14,714 bases of DNA from Sediminibacterium sp. (GTDB taxonomy: Bacteria; Bacteroidota; Bacteroidia; Chitinophagales; Chitinophagaceae): the NCBI GenBank assembly GCA_023256555.1, contig JALRFB010000006.1, positions 1 to 14,714 of the forward strand, in the 5' to 3' direction. Shown piece by piece: positions 1-7,827 of the stretch (position 1 is the first letter of the stretch; each line of letters opens with the position of its first letter). Under the pieces are notes generated by a model. The model did not search any database, had not been told where the DNA came from, and worked only from the letters and a program-made list of their open reading frames with translations. A program made the position numbers and the translations under genes.

Positions 1-513
1 GTTACCACCTTGTCCCATGGTAGGAGTTCCTGTTGCAGAACCTTCAGACACTATTACTAATTTACCTTGAACATCTAAGTTTTCGTAATCATTGATGCCA
101 TTAGCTGCATCAACTATACCATAACCAGCGTATACCACATTGTTATAATTACCTGGATTGATGGTTTGTAAAGAAAATGAGTAATCTTTATCCCACTCAA
201 AAGAACGACCATTTACTGTCAAGCTTTTTTCTGTTAATACATCTTTGTACACAGGGTAAACTTGTTGATAGCTTGTGCCGTTACCAGGTAATAATCCCCA
301 TTTTTTAAATTGCGACTCAATATAAGCTGCTGCTTTTTTCTGTCCTGGTGTGGCTGTTTCACGACCTTCCATTTCTGCACTAGCAATGACAGACAATTTT
401 TCTTTTAGTCCTTCTTGCGTAATGTATTTTCCAAATTTCTTTAAGTCTTCTGCTTTTTGTGCAAAAGTGGTTGTGCTTATAAAAGCAAGAAAAATCCAAA
501 TTAATTTTTTCAT
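1..513 (-). CDS. M28-family metallopeptidase, N-terminal part (partial)
   Basis: The reading frame starts at an ATG at 513 and runs off the left edge of the window, so only the first 171 residues are visible. They begin with a Sec signal peptide (MKKLIWIFLAFISTTTFAQ), then a helical region with 'EMEGRETATPGQKKAAAYI', the usual N-terminal signature of secreted Bacteroidota M28 aminopeptidase-like proteins. The part near the window edge (ENLDVQGKLVIVSEG) resembles the start of an inserted PA domain. The zinc-binding residues of M28 enzymes lie further on and cannot be seen, so catalytic competence is not testable here. The product is expected in the periplasm or outside the cell, cutting amino-terminal residues from peptides. 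It starts 14 bases after the rpiB stop, so it is probably the distal gene of the same transcript. Confidence 0.85.
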   Translation of the reverse strand, partial: MKKLIWIFLAFISTTTFAQKAEDLKKFGKYITQEGLKEKLSVIASAEMEGRETATPGQKKAAAYIESQFKKWGLLPGNGTSYQQVYPVYKDVLTEKSLTVNGRSFEWDKDYSFSLQTINPGNYNNVVYAGYGIVDAANGINDYENLDVQGKLVIVSEGSATGTPTMGQGGN

Positions 514-527
514 AGTGATCTTTTTAA

Positions 528-980
528 TTAACAAGCAATTTTATTTACTCTATTTTGATGTCTGCCCCCTTCGTATGAAGTTTCCATAAAAGTAGCAATC
601 ATTTCTTTTGCTTTTTCTAAAGTAACATAGCGGGCAGGAATACAAATCATATTGGCGTCGTTGTGTAAACGAGTTAGTTCTGCAATTTCTTTTTCCCAAC
701 ATAAGCCTGCTCTAATTCCAGCATGCTTATTAGCTGTCATGGCAACACCATTAGCACTTCCGCAAAACAAAATACCAAAACAAGCTTCACCTGTTTCTAC
801 ACTGCTTGCAGTAGGATGTGCAAAGTCTGGATAATCGACTGAGTCTTTGCCATGTGTTCCAAAATCTTTTACATTATATCCTTGTGTTTCAAGCCAAGCC
901 TTTACTTGATCTTTATAATCAACTCCTGCGTGGTCAGCACCGATTGCAATAGGTTTGCTTGCATCAAATACAAATGCCAT
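528..980 (-). CDS. rpiB: Ribose 5-phosphate isomerase B
   Basis: This enzyme interconverts ribose 5-phosphate and ribulose 5-phosphate in the non-oxidative pentose phosphate pathway, in the cytoplasm. The 150-residue product matches the usual family length. Visible family motifs are GADHAG (residues 14-19), DYPDFA near 49-54, the catalytic-cysteine loop FCGSANG (Cys73), the segment NKHAGIRAGLC (84-94), HNDAN (106-110), and the C-terminal phosphate-binding EGGRHQNRV (137-145). The glycine-rich loop reads SANG where the E. coli enzyme has TGVG; this is probably ordinary variation. The start ATG lies 24 bases after the tatC stop and the gene is followed 14 bases later by the M28 peptidase. RpiA is the other isomerase type, but the motifs here are clearly RpiB. 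Confidence 0.95.
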   Translation of the reverse strand: MAFVFDASKPIAIGADHAGVDYKDQVKAWLETQGYNVKDFGTHGKDSVDYPDFAHPTASSVETGEACFGILFCGSANGVAMTANKHAGIRAGLCWEKEIAELTRLHNDANMICIPARYVTLEKAKEMIATFMETSYEGGRHQNRVNKIAC

Positions 981-1004
981 AGTGTTATTATTTATTATGA
1001 ATGA

Positions 1005-1856
1005 TTAATCCCATTCTTCATCTGCTTTCTTTACAGCTTTATAAGCCCATGCTGAAACGATGATACTAAATTCAAATAATGAATATAATGGAATGAATAC
1101 TATTGTTTGACTATACCAATCTGGGCTAGGTGTAATAAATGCCGCAATTAATAAAATAACTATCACTGCATATTTTCTTACACCTCTTAAAAATTGTGGT
1201 GTCACAATGCCAATCTTGGTTAATAAAAACATGAACACGGGCATTTCAAATGCTATACCACAACCCAATATCAAATTGGTAAGGTTGTCTATATAATCTG
1301 CAAATGTAGGTATGGTGGTTACTGCACCTCTAGTGCCTAATTGGAATCCTGCTAAGAAATTGAAAGTAAAAGGTCCTAAAACAAAAAAGCCAAAAGCAGC
1401 TCCTAGAAAGAAGAAGAAAGAGACGAATAAGATCATGAATCTTGTATTCTTTAGTTCGTTTTCTTTTAAAGCTGGTTTTACAAAAGACCAAAATTGCCAA
1501 AATATAAAAGGAAATGCTATTATAATTCCACCAATTAATGCCATACTAATAGCACTTAAGAATTGACCTCCAAATGTGGTGCTTTGTAATGTCACTTTTA
1601 CAGGAGGCATACATAAAGAATCTCCTAAATGTAAATAATGACTTAAATCACAGAAAGCTCTATATGTAATGAAATCTGGACTAAGTGGCCCCATGATCAC
1701 ATTGTCCATAATCCAGTCTCTGTAAATGAACAATACAACAAATGCGATAACAATCGAGATTAATGATCTTACTATAGTACCTCTTAAAACCTCAAGATGG
1801 TCTATAAAAGACATCTCTGAATTTTCGTCTGTTTTGAATCTATCGAATATTGCCAT
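1005..1856 (-). CDS. tatC: Sec-independent protein translocase TatC
   Basis: TatC is the inner-membrane receptor of the twin-arginine translocase, which exports folded proteins. The 283-residue product has about six hydrophobic segments. The cytoplasmic N terminus carries FIDHLEVLR (17-25), corresponding to the family FxxHLxELR motif. The segment from Pro116 to PALKENE (128-134) contains the first cytoplasmic loop motif, and Glu134 aligns with the signal-binding glutamate (E. coli E103). A later helix has GIAFEMPVF. The first periplasmic loop is long and holds Cys69 and Cys82, as I recall for Bacteroidota TatC. One oddity is that the glutamate of HLxELR is valine (Val23), although Glu22 sits next to it. 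No tatA or tatB is in the window. It lies 71 bases downstream of the CNNM gene. Confidence 0.95.
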   Translation of the reverse strand: MAIFDRFKTDENSEMSFIDHLEVLRGTIVRSLISIVIAFVVLFIYRDWIMDNVIMGPLSPDFITYRAFCDLSHYLHLGDSLCMPPVKVTLQSTTFGGQFLSAISMALIGGIIIAFPFIFWQFWSFVKPALKENELKNTRFMILFVSFFFFLGAAFGFFVLGPFTFNFLAGFQLGTRGAVTTIPTFADYIDNLTNLILGCGIAFEMPVFMFLLTKIGIVTPQFLRGVRKYAVIVILLIAAFITPSPDWYSQTIVFIPLYSLFEFSIIVSAWAYKAVKKADEEWD

Positions 1857-1927
1857 GTAAAAAATGAATGAGCTCTAAAGTTACTGTTTATAGAGGAATT
1901 CTAAGCCCTGGAAAGGCAAAATTTACA

Positions 1928-3163
1928 CTAGCGGATCTTTATTTTTACCTTCTCGATTCTGGTATCACTTACAGACAATATTTCGGCGTCAAAATGTGCC
2001 AAATGTATAGTGGTTCTGATCTTTGGAATGGACTCGTAATTATGGATTAAATAACCACTAAGGGTCTCTGCGCTGTCTGCTGAAAAATCTATTCCATATT
2101 TTTCATATAAGTAATCAAGTTCTAGGCGACCACTAAATATAAACTCAGTATCTGATAGTTTCTTCTCCAAAAATTCTTGTTCATCATATTCATCATCTAT
2201 CTCACCAAAGATTTCTTCCAAGACATCTTCCATAGTAACGATACCTGCAGTTCCACCAAATTCGTCCACCACCCATGCAATACTTTTTCTTTTTTTAGAA
2301 AACAAGTTGATCAAATCTGCTGCGTTCATACTTTCTGGAACAAGTTGTATTGAATGCAGTACATCAGACAATTTAACTGGTTTTTTAAATAAATCTAATT
2401 GATGTACATACCCAACAATACTATCTAAGCTTTCTTCATAGACAATTAGTTTACTCAACTTTGTTTCTTCAAATATTTTTTGCAAATCCTGAATAGAGGT
2501 ATTGATTTCTACACCAACAATTTCTGTTCTTGGCACCAAACATTCTCTGATTTTAATATCTGGTAAGCTTAATGCATTTTCAAACAAATCAGTATTTAAA
2601 TCTTGTTGATTTTGTTCTTCTTTGGTTTGTTGTACAAAATGAGCTAAATCTACTTTTGTGAAAGCCTCTTTTTTATTAATCACTTTAACATTGAATAAGT
2701 TTCTCAAAACCCATTGCGCTAAATTGACTAAAATGATGGTTAAAGGCTTGAATAATAAATGAAAAAAATTAGCAAGGGGAGCAAAGCTGGTAATCATAGA
2801 AGCCGCTCTGGCTTTGAATATTGCTTTGGGTACTAATTCACCTATTAATAAAATCACCAAGGTTGATACCACTGTATTTCCAAATAATATTGCGTAAGGC
2901 CCTAAATCAAATGCCGACCATATATACGTATGTAAGGCTTCTTCAAATAATATACCGAATACTACCAAAGAGATATTTAAACCAATTAAACAGGTTCCAA
3001 TAAATTGGGTAGGGGCTTCCAAGAACTTTGCTAGAATATTGCCTGCACGACTTCCTTGTTTTTTCTTTAACTCTAAGCTTAATCTATTGGCACTGACAAA
3101 GCCAATCTCATAACCTGAGAAAAAACCAATTAATAATAGTGAAGCAATAATGGCGAAAATCAT
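1928..3163 (-). CDS. CNNM/CorC-HlyC family membrane protein with CBS pair (GldE-like)
   Basis: A 411-residue inner-membrane protein. Residues 1 to about 165 form a CNNM (DUF21) transmembrane domain, with FFSGYEIGF (14-22) and GELVPK (about 108-113), both family hallmarks. A CBS-domain pair follows at about 205-320, ending in VDEFGGTAG (299-307), and a CorC/HlyC C-terminal domain at about 340-411. Family members are linked to magnesium or other divalent cation export; the Bacteroidota relative GldE is linked to gliding, but which role applies here cannot be told from sequence. I chose the ATG at 3163, 19 bases after the aldo/keto reductase stop. An upstream TTG at 3214 would add 17 polar residues before the first helix and overlap the previous gene by 32 bases. 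Confidence 0.9.
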   Translation of the reverse strand: MIFAIIASLLLIGFFSGYEIGFVSANRLSLELKKKQGSRAGNILAKFLEAPTQFIGTCLIGLNISLVVFGILFEEALHTYIWSAFDLGPYAILFGNTVVSTLVILLIGELVPKAIFKARAASMITSFAPLANFFHLLFKPLTIILVNLAQWVLRNLFNVKVINKKEAFTKVDLAHFVQQTKEEQNQQDLNTDLFENALSLPDIKIRECLVPRTEIVGVEINTSIQDLQKIFEETKLSKLIVYEESLDSIVGYVHQLDLFKKPVKLSDVLHSIQLVPESMNAADLINLFSKKRKSIAWVVDEFGGTAGIVTMEDVLEEIFGEIDDEYDEQEFLEKKLSDTEFIFSGRLELDYLYEKYGIDFSADSAETLSGYLIHNYESIPKIRTTIHLAHFDAEILSVSDTRIEKVKIKIR

Positions 3164-3182
3164 AGTTTCTATTGATTGAATA

Positions 3183-4172
3183 TTACCACTCTGGAAAAAC
3201 CGGTTTGGTTTCAATGATACCTTCTATTTGTTCCATAATTTCTGGAGTCAATAAAGCAGCAGTATCAATGGCTGTTAAATTATCTTTTAATTGTGCTTCA
3301 CTTGTTGCGCCCAATATTGCAGTACTTACATTGGGGTTTTTGATACACCAAGCAATACTTAAAGATGCGGTACTCACTTTTAAGGCCTTGGCTAAAGCGC
3401 TTAGTTGTTGAACTTTTCTAATCTTGTCTTGCATTAACCATCTATCTCTAAGCCATTCGAATCCTTCTAATTGAAATCTTGATCCCTCTGGAATATCGTC
3501 GTTATACTTGCCTGTTAAGAGTCCAGCAGCTAATGGACTCCAGATGGTTGTACCTAATCCAACATTTTTATATATCTCGTTATATTCTACTTCTACTTTT
3601 TGTCGCTCAAACATATTGTATTGAGGTTGTTCCATACTTGGGCCAATTAATCTATACTTTTCTGCCACTCTATGTGCTTCCATAATTTCTACGCCACTCC
3701 ATTCACTTGTTCCCCAGTATAAAATTTTTCCTTGTTGAATTAAAGTGTTCATGGTGTGAACCACTTCTTCAATTGGAGTTGTTTTGTCTGGTCTATGACA
3801 GAAATATAAATCTAAATAATCTGTTTGCATTCTTTGTAAAGCTTCATGGCATGCTTCTGTTAAATGCTTTCTACTCAATCCAGTTTGATTAGGTTTATTT
3901 TCTTTTCCTCTCCATCCAAAATATGCTTTAGAAGATAATACATAGCTTGTTCTGTCCCATTTCTTTTTTGCAAGTACTCTTCCCATCATTTTCTCACTTT
4001 CACCAGCTGCATACACTTCTGCATTGTCAAAAAAGTTCACCCCTGCATCGTATGCCATTCCCATTAAAGTGTCTGCAATGCCATCATTGATTTGTTTGTG
4101 AAAAGTTACCCAACTTCCAAAGCTTAATGTGCTTAACTGAAGTCCTGTCTTGCCCATTTTTCTATATTCCAT
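3183..4172 (-). CDS. Aldo/keto reductase, Kv-beta-like subfamily
   Basis: A cytoplasmic NADPH-dependent oxidoreductase of 329 residues with the TIM-barrel aldo/keto reductase layout. The catalytic tetrad is visible as Asp49 and Tyr54 (FFDNAEVY), Lys82 (SSKAYF) and His126 (CHRPD). Further motifs GLSRKH, YWGTSEWS, WSPLAAGLLTGKY and a C-terminal NVSTAILGATSEAQL nucleotide-binding segment place it with the AKR6 group that includes eukaryotic potassium-channel beta subunits and bacterial YghZ-type enzymes. The Kv-beta proteins have Asn where this one has His126. The physiological substrate is unknown; aldehydes or methylglyoxal would be typical. It sits between lptC (10 bases upstream) and the CNNM gene, an unexpected place for an aldehyde reductase. 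Confidence 0.93.
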   Translation of the reverse strand: MEYRKMGKTGLQLSTLSFGSWVTFHKQINDGIADTLMGMAYDAGVNFFDNAEVYAAGESEKMMGRVLAKKKWDRTSYVLSSKAYFGWRGKENKPNQTGLSRKHLTEACHEALQRMQTDYLDLYFCHRPDKTTPIEEVVHTMNTLIQQGKILYWGTSEWSGVEIMEAHRVAEKYRLIGPSMEQPQYNMFERQKVEVEYNEIYKNVGLGTTIWSPLAAGLLTGKYNDDIPEGSRFQLEGFEWLRDRWLMQDKIRKVQQLSALAKALKVSTASLSIAWCIKNPNVSTAILGATSEAQLKDNLTAIDTAALLTPEIMEQIEGIIETKPVFPEW

Positions 4173-4182
4173 AATATATATT

Positions 4183-4773
4183 TTAAGGATGTATTGTACT
4201 ACTATCGTTGATGATTGCGTAGCTATTTGGCTGTATTTGAAAGATACGAATATCTGTCAAATCTTGATTGGCTTCAAAGCCTTTTCCAAAGGTTTTTACC
4301 TGTGGGTTATGTTGTTTTACAATAACGTCTTTATCTGTATGAAATTTACCGGTTTCTTGGTCCCAATACATTTCCTGACACCATAAGCTGTCTCCTTGTA
4401 AATTATACACCACCACATTTCCTTGTAAGAATATTTTATTTTCAGTTTCTTTATAATTGGCATAATTAGCGCGTAATTTACTGTCCACCTTTGCACTGTC
4501 TTTAAAAAAATCTACATAAATATTGTTAGGAAATTCCACCATTTTACTACTGTCTTGTAAATACCTATTCATAATGGGTCCCATTATTTTTGCAGACATT
4601 TTACCTCCGCTACTCATAAATATCGCAACATCTTTACCTATATCAACACCCCCAGTTTTTTTTCCTAAATTTTTTACATCGTTGACATTATTTTCGCATG
4701 AAGCCATAAAAAAGCAGCTACTGATGCCAGCAACTGCTATTTTAAATAAATTATTCAATGCAAGATTAATCAT
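4183..4773 (-). CDS. lptC: LPS export system protein LptC-like lipoprotein
   Basis: A predicted envelope protein of 196 residues. A short hydrophobic N terminus ends in FMASC, a plausible lipobox with Cys26 as the acylated residue. The remainder is beta-rich and matches the Bacteroidota LptC pattern: VEFPNNIYVDFF, then 'SKLRANYANY', IFLQGNVVVYN, GDSLWCQEMYWDQETGKFHTD. LptC bridges LptBFG and LptA in moving lipopolysaccharide from the inner to the outer membrane. I chose the ATG at 4773 because it overlaps the upstream stop as ATGATTAA, typical of translational coupling. An ATG at 4797 or GTG at 4800 would extend the signal region by nine residues or fewer. Family assignment rests on overall pattern rather than a single diagnostic motif. 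Confidence 0.8.
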   Translation of the reverse strand: MINLALNNLFKIAVAGISSCFFMASCENNVNDVKNLGKKTGGVDIGKDVAIFMSSGGKMSAKIMGPIMNRYLQDSSKMVEFPNNIYVDFFKDSAKVDSKLRANYANYKETENKIFLQGNVVVYNLQGDSLWCQEMYWDQETGKFHTDKDVIVKQHNPQVKTFGKGFEANQDLTDIRIFQIQPNSYAIINDSSTIHP

Positions 4774-6148
4774 ATTTGCGTTTATTAAACCAAACATCAC
4801 TTAAACTATATCCTACAGTAAATTGTAGGAAGCTTTCTTTAAAATTATTTATACTACTTCCTCTTTGTCCTAATTGTAATGCAACATTAAGAATGGTAAA
4901 TTGATAATCGTATGAACGATATTTTCTTATCGGTAAACCCATTCCTAAAGTAAAACCTGTCACCTTTAATCCGTTATTGTCAATATTAACATAATCTTTA
5001 CCGGTGAAAAATCCTGCTCTGTAAATTACTGTTGACCAATAATTTTCAAACGCATAAGGATCAGGATTATATTGCACCCCGCCTCTGATCATATATGCAT
5101 TGGACAAAGGATCACGTTTCCCATAAAATGTATATGCATCTTTCCATGCTGATTGATTCATTTCTAATCCAAATACCCATTGATCATAAGTACCTCTAGC
5201 AACAATTTGCTTTTTGTGTATTGCGAAACCAGCAGCAATAAAACTTGGTAGTGTAATATTTCCTCTATTGTTCGTAGTGCTTAATGCTGTATCTAGAGGA
5301 GTTTCAGTATTCGCGGTATAAGTACCAATCGCTCTTGTAACATCTTGTCTAGCTTTCAAAGTTTGATCCAAGGTATATGTTGCACCATAACTTATTGCAT
5401 ATTCTGTCTTCTCTTTAGTAGCTGGATGATCAATAGTGTAAATAGGGAATTCACCTTGTACCCCTAACTTTAAAAATGCACCACCAAAACTTGTTTTAGT
5501 ACTTGATTTAGATTGATAATAATAAGTGGAGTCTGGATTATATAAAATTGTTTTCAATGTCTCAATATCTTTTCTACCAAAATTATATCCGGTATTTAAT
5601 CCAATACTCATATACTTCCAAGACTTTGCAAATCCAATAAATAATTGGTTCAATCCACCATCACCCTTGTAATTATTTAATAGAGTATCTTTTGGGTTGA
5701 TATTGACTAATTCATTTACAGAGTAATGAATTGATGTAAGTGGTTTTAATCCGAAAGCAAGTCCAATTTTCCTTTCTTTATTTATTGGCACACCGATTGC
5801 CAAGTAGTTGGGAACTAAGTAATTTGTCTTTTCTCTTCCTGCAGGATTTGTTCTAATTAATGTGGTTTGATTCAAGCTCATCGCAATATCAAATGTGGTC
5901 ATAAATAACTGACCATAACTTGCTGGGTTATTGATATTCACACTTTGACCATAACTGCCATTCATGCTTGAATTAAATGCAGTAGAAAAACCACCCATTC
6001 CTTGACTGGCTGCATTTTGTCCATTCATTACCTCATTGCCTAATCCGTATCTAGAAAATGGAGAGTTGTTTTGTGCTTTGCCAGGGGTTAAATAACAAAC
6101 TAAAACTACTAATATGGTTACTCTACTGATTTGTTTCGCTAATAGCAT
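4766..6148 (-). CDS. Outer-membrane beta-barrel-like protein (FadL/OmpP1-like family)
   Basis: A 460-residue secreted protein. The signal peptide is residues 1-26, ending in PGKAQ, followed by NNSPFSRYGLGNEV, an opening shared by many Bacteroidota outer-membrane proteins encoded beside coaX. The mature part is rich in alternating hydrophobic and polar residues, aromatic girdle residues and glycine (for example GGMGGFSTAF-like and SINIGNPASY-like segments), and it ends in an amphipathic strand (LQFTVGYSLSDVWF), consistent with a barrel. Substrate is unknown; FadL-type transport of hydrophobic compounds is a family guess only. It overlaps the coaX end by 26 bases and the lptC start by 8 bases, so the three genes are likely co-translated. 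Confidence 0.8.
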   Translation of the reverse strand: MLLAKQISRVTILVVLVCYLTPGKAQNNSPFSRYGLGNEVMNGQNAASQGMGGFSTAFNSSMNGSYGQSVNINNPASYGQLFMTTFDIAMSLNQTTLIRTNPAGREKTNYLVPNYLAIGVPINKERKIGLAFGLKPLTSIHYSVNELVNINPKDTLLNNYKGDGGLNQLFIGFAKSWKYMSIGLNTGYNFGRKDIETLKTILYNPDSTYYYQSKSSTKTSFGGAFLKLGVQGEFPIYTIDHPATKEKTEYAISYGATYTLDQTLKARQDVTRAIGTYTANTETPLDTALSTTNNRGNITLPSFIAAGFAIHKKQIVARGTYDQWVFGLEMNQSAWKDAYTFYGKRDPLSNAYMIRGGVQYNPDPYAFENYWSTVIYRAGFFTGKDYVNIDNNGLKVTGFTLGMGLPIRKYRSYDYQFTILNVALQLGQRGSSINNFKESFLQFTVGYSLSDVWFNKRKYD

Positions 6149-6848
6149 ATAATCCTTTGAATATTAAATTTGGGTCCGCAAATATCCTCTTTTTTAAGCG
6201 AGGTACAAAATAACTCAGGTCACCTCCGGTTAATAGCACGTTAAAGTTGCTGTATTTCTCCTCATATGCCTCTATGATGCCGTTAATTTCAGCTGCCATG
6301 CCCCAAACCACGCCACTTAAAAGGTTGGTTTTGGTGTCATAACCCACTAATGGGAAATCTTTGGTAGGGGTGATTAAGGGTAATAATGCGGTTTGCTCAT
6401 GCATGGATCTAAAGCGCATTTGCATACCAGGGGATATGCTTCCACCTAAAAACTCGTGCGTATTGCTAATAAAATTATAAGTGATACAGGTGCCAAGGGC
6501 AATGGCCAATGTATGTTGTTTGGGAAATAAATGTACTGCAGCTGCAGAAATAGCTATTCTATCTGCACCAATAGTCTCAGGCTTCCCAACTGGAGTGGTA
6601 AAATTTAATTTGGATTGGGGTCCAATTAAGTGAAATGGAGCGGATTTTGCTAAAAATGCCTCAATTGCTTTGTCGTGATGTATTACTGAAGATAATATGG
6701 TTTTAGAGGGCTTCCATTTTGACAACAATGTTTCTAAAGTGGAAATTTGTGCATCTGGAAGAATAATAATTTCTTCCAATTGGGCTTCTTTGAAAATGGC
6801 TGCCTTGAATCTTGAATTACCAAAGTCAAAACATATTGTTGTAGTCAT
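6123..6848 (-). CDS. coaX: Type III pantothenate kinase (CoaX)
   Basis: CoaX phosphorylates pantothenate with ATP, the first step of coenzyme A synthesis, in the cytoplasm. The 241-residue product has the N-terminal phosphate motif DFGNSRFK (Asp8), the GADR motif (94-97) with the proposed proton acceptor Asp96, the second phosphate loop ALGTCITYN (117-125), GGSISPGMQMR (135-145), and LLTGGD near the C terminus. In the family consensus (DxGTAxTxD) the second loop begins with an aspartate that binds the monovalent cation; here it is Ala117, and the closing aspartate is Asn125. It is the first gene of the long minus-strand run, divergent from the glycosyltransferase. A TAATTTTG box lies 17 bases upstream of the ATG. 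Confidence 0.92.
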   Translation of the reverse strand: MTTTICFDFGNSRFKAAIFKEAQLEEIIILPDAQISTLETLLSKWKPSKTILSSVIHHDKAIEAFLAKSAPFHLIGPQSKLNFTTPVGKPETIGADRIAISAAAVHLFPKQHTLAIALGTCITYNFISNTHEFLGGSISPGMQMRFRSMHEQTALLPLITPTKDFPLVGYDTKTNLLSGVVWGMAAEINGIIEAYEEKYSNFNVLLTGGDLSYFVPRLKKRIFADPNLIFKGLYAISETNQ

Positions 6849-6864
6849 AATTTCACTTGAACTT

Positions 6865-6872
6865 CAAAATTA
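6865..6872 (-). promoter_or_regulatory. Candidate -7 box (TAATTTTG) upstream of coaX
   Basis: On the minus strand the sequence TAATTTTG matches the Bacteroidota -7 consensus TAnnTTTG exactly, 17 bases before the coaX ATG. No TTTG is found at the expected -33 spacing, so support is partial. If real, the leader would be only about ten bases long. Confidence 0.35.
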
Positions 6873-6923
6873 ATGGCTTTTTGCAAAAGATTTCGGTTAT
6901 TTGAACTTTAAAACAACCCCTTC

Positions 6924-7823
6924 ATGAAATTAGCTGGTTTTACCTATGTTAGAAACGGATTTGATTATGGTGTTCCCTTTTTGGAATCCATTCAATCTGT
7001 TCTACCCATTTGTGAAGCATTTATTGTTGCAGTAGGGGATTCTTCAGATGGAACAAGGGAAGCCATTGAAAAATTGAATTCCCCTAAGATTAAAATTATT
7101 GATACTATTTGGGACATGAATTTGAGAGAAGGGGGAAAGGTTTTTGCTCAACAAGCCAATATTGCACTCGATGATGTTCATGCAGATTGGTGTTTGCATA
7201 TTCAATCTGATGAGGTGTTTCACGAAAAAGATTTGGATAAAATTGTAGCAGCTATTGATACTTATAATGATGATAAAAAAGTAGATGGATTTATTTTCCC
7301 TTTTATTCATTTTTGGGGAGGCTATGATCATATAAGAAATACTAGAAGAGTACATAATTTTGAAATCAGACTTTTTAGAAATTTTATCGGTGTAAGGTCT
7401 TATAGAGATTCTCAGGGTTTTAGAAAATATCAATCTTTTGAATCCTATGAAAATGGCACTGAAAAAGGCGAAAAATTAAAGGTTAAAAAAATAGACGCAA
7501 CAGTGTATCATTATACTGGTATTCGTTCTCCTGATGCTTATGCAAAAAAAGTAGCGATGTTTCAGTCTTACTATAATACAGCAGAAGGCTTGGATAAAAT
7601 AATGGCTAGTCATGATTATCAAATGCATTCTGTAGATAGAACAATTCCTTTTGAGGGTTCACATCCAGCTATTATGCATGCTAAAGTGGCTTCTCAAAAT
7701 TGGGAGTATAGTTATAAAAAAGAGTTATCTGTTTGGCATAAAAAAGATAAATGGCTACAACCTATTGAAGATTTTTTTGGGTTTAAATTTGGAGAGTATA
7801 AAAATTATCAACTGATTAAATAA
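6924..7823 (+). CDS. GT2-like glycosyltransferase
   Basis: A 299-residue protein without a signal peptide. It opens with a Rossmann-like MKLAGFTYVRNG strand, followed by EAFIVAVGDSSDGT (31-44), the family-2 nucleotide-sugar site, and ADWCLHIQSDEVF (87-99), where QSDE takes the place of the usual DxD metal-binding motif. A later EIRLFRNF and VYHYTG fit the C-terminal half of GT-A enzymes in this group. It most likely transfers a sugar in the cytoplasm to a polysaccharide, glycolipid or lipid-A-type acceptor; donor and acceptor are unknown. It heads a two-gene plus-strand unit, with the MeaB-like GTPase starting four bases after its stop. It has no transmembrane segment that I can see. Confidence 0.83.
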   Translation: MKLAGFTYVRNGFDYGVPFLESIQSVLPICEAFIVAVGDSSDGTREAIEKLNSPKIKIIDTIWDMNLREGGKVFAQQANIALDDVHADWCLHIQSDEVFHEKDLDKIVAAIDTYNDDKKVDGFIFPFIHFWGGYDHIRNTRRVHNFEIRLFRNFIGVRSYRDSQGFRKYQSFESYENGTEKGEKLKVKKIDATVYHYTGIRSPDAYAKKVAMFQSYYNTAEGLDKIMASHDYQMHSVDRTIPFEGSHPAIMHAKVASQNWEYSYKKELSVWHKKDKWLQPIEDFFGFKFGEYKNYQLIK

Positions 7824-7827
7824 AGCC

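Noticed and set aside
3164..3214. Longer CNNM protein starting at TTG 3214
   Set aside because: It would overlap the aldo/keto reductase by 32 bases and place a polar 17-residue stretch before the first membrane helix; the ATG at 3163 fits better.
7044..7433. 129-residue open frame on the minus strand inside the glycosyltransferase
   Set aside because: It lies entirely within the well-supported glycosyltransferase gene, has no recognisable motif and begins at an arbitrary place.
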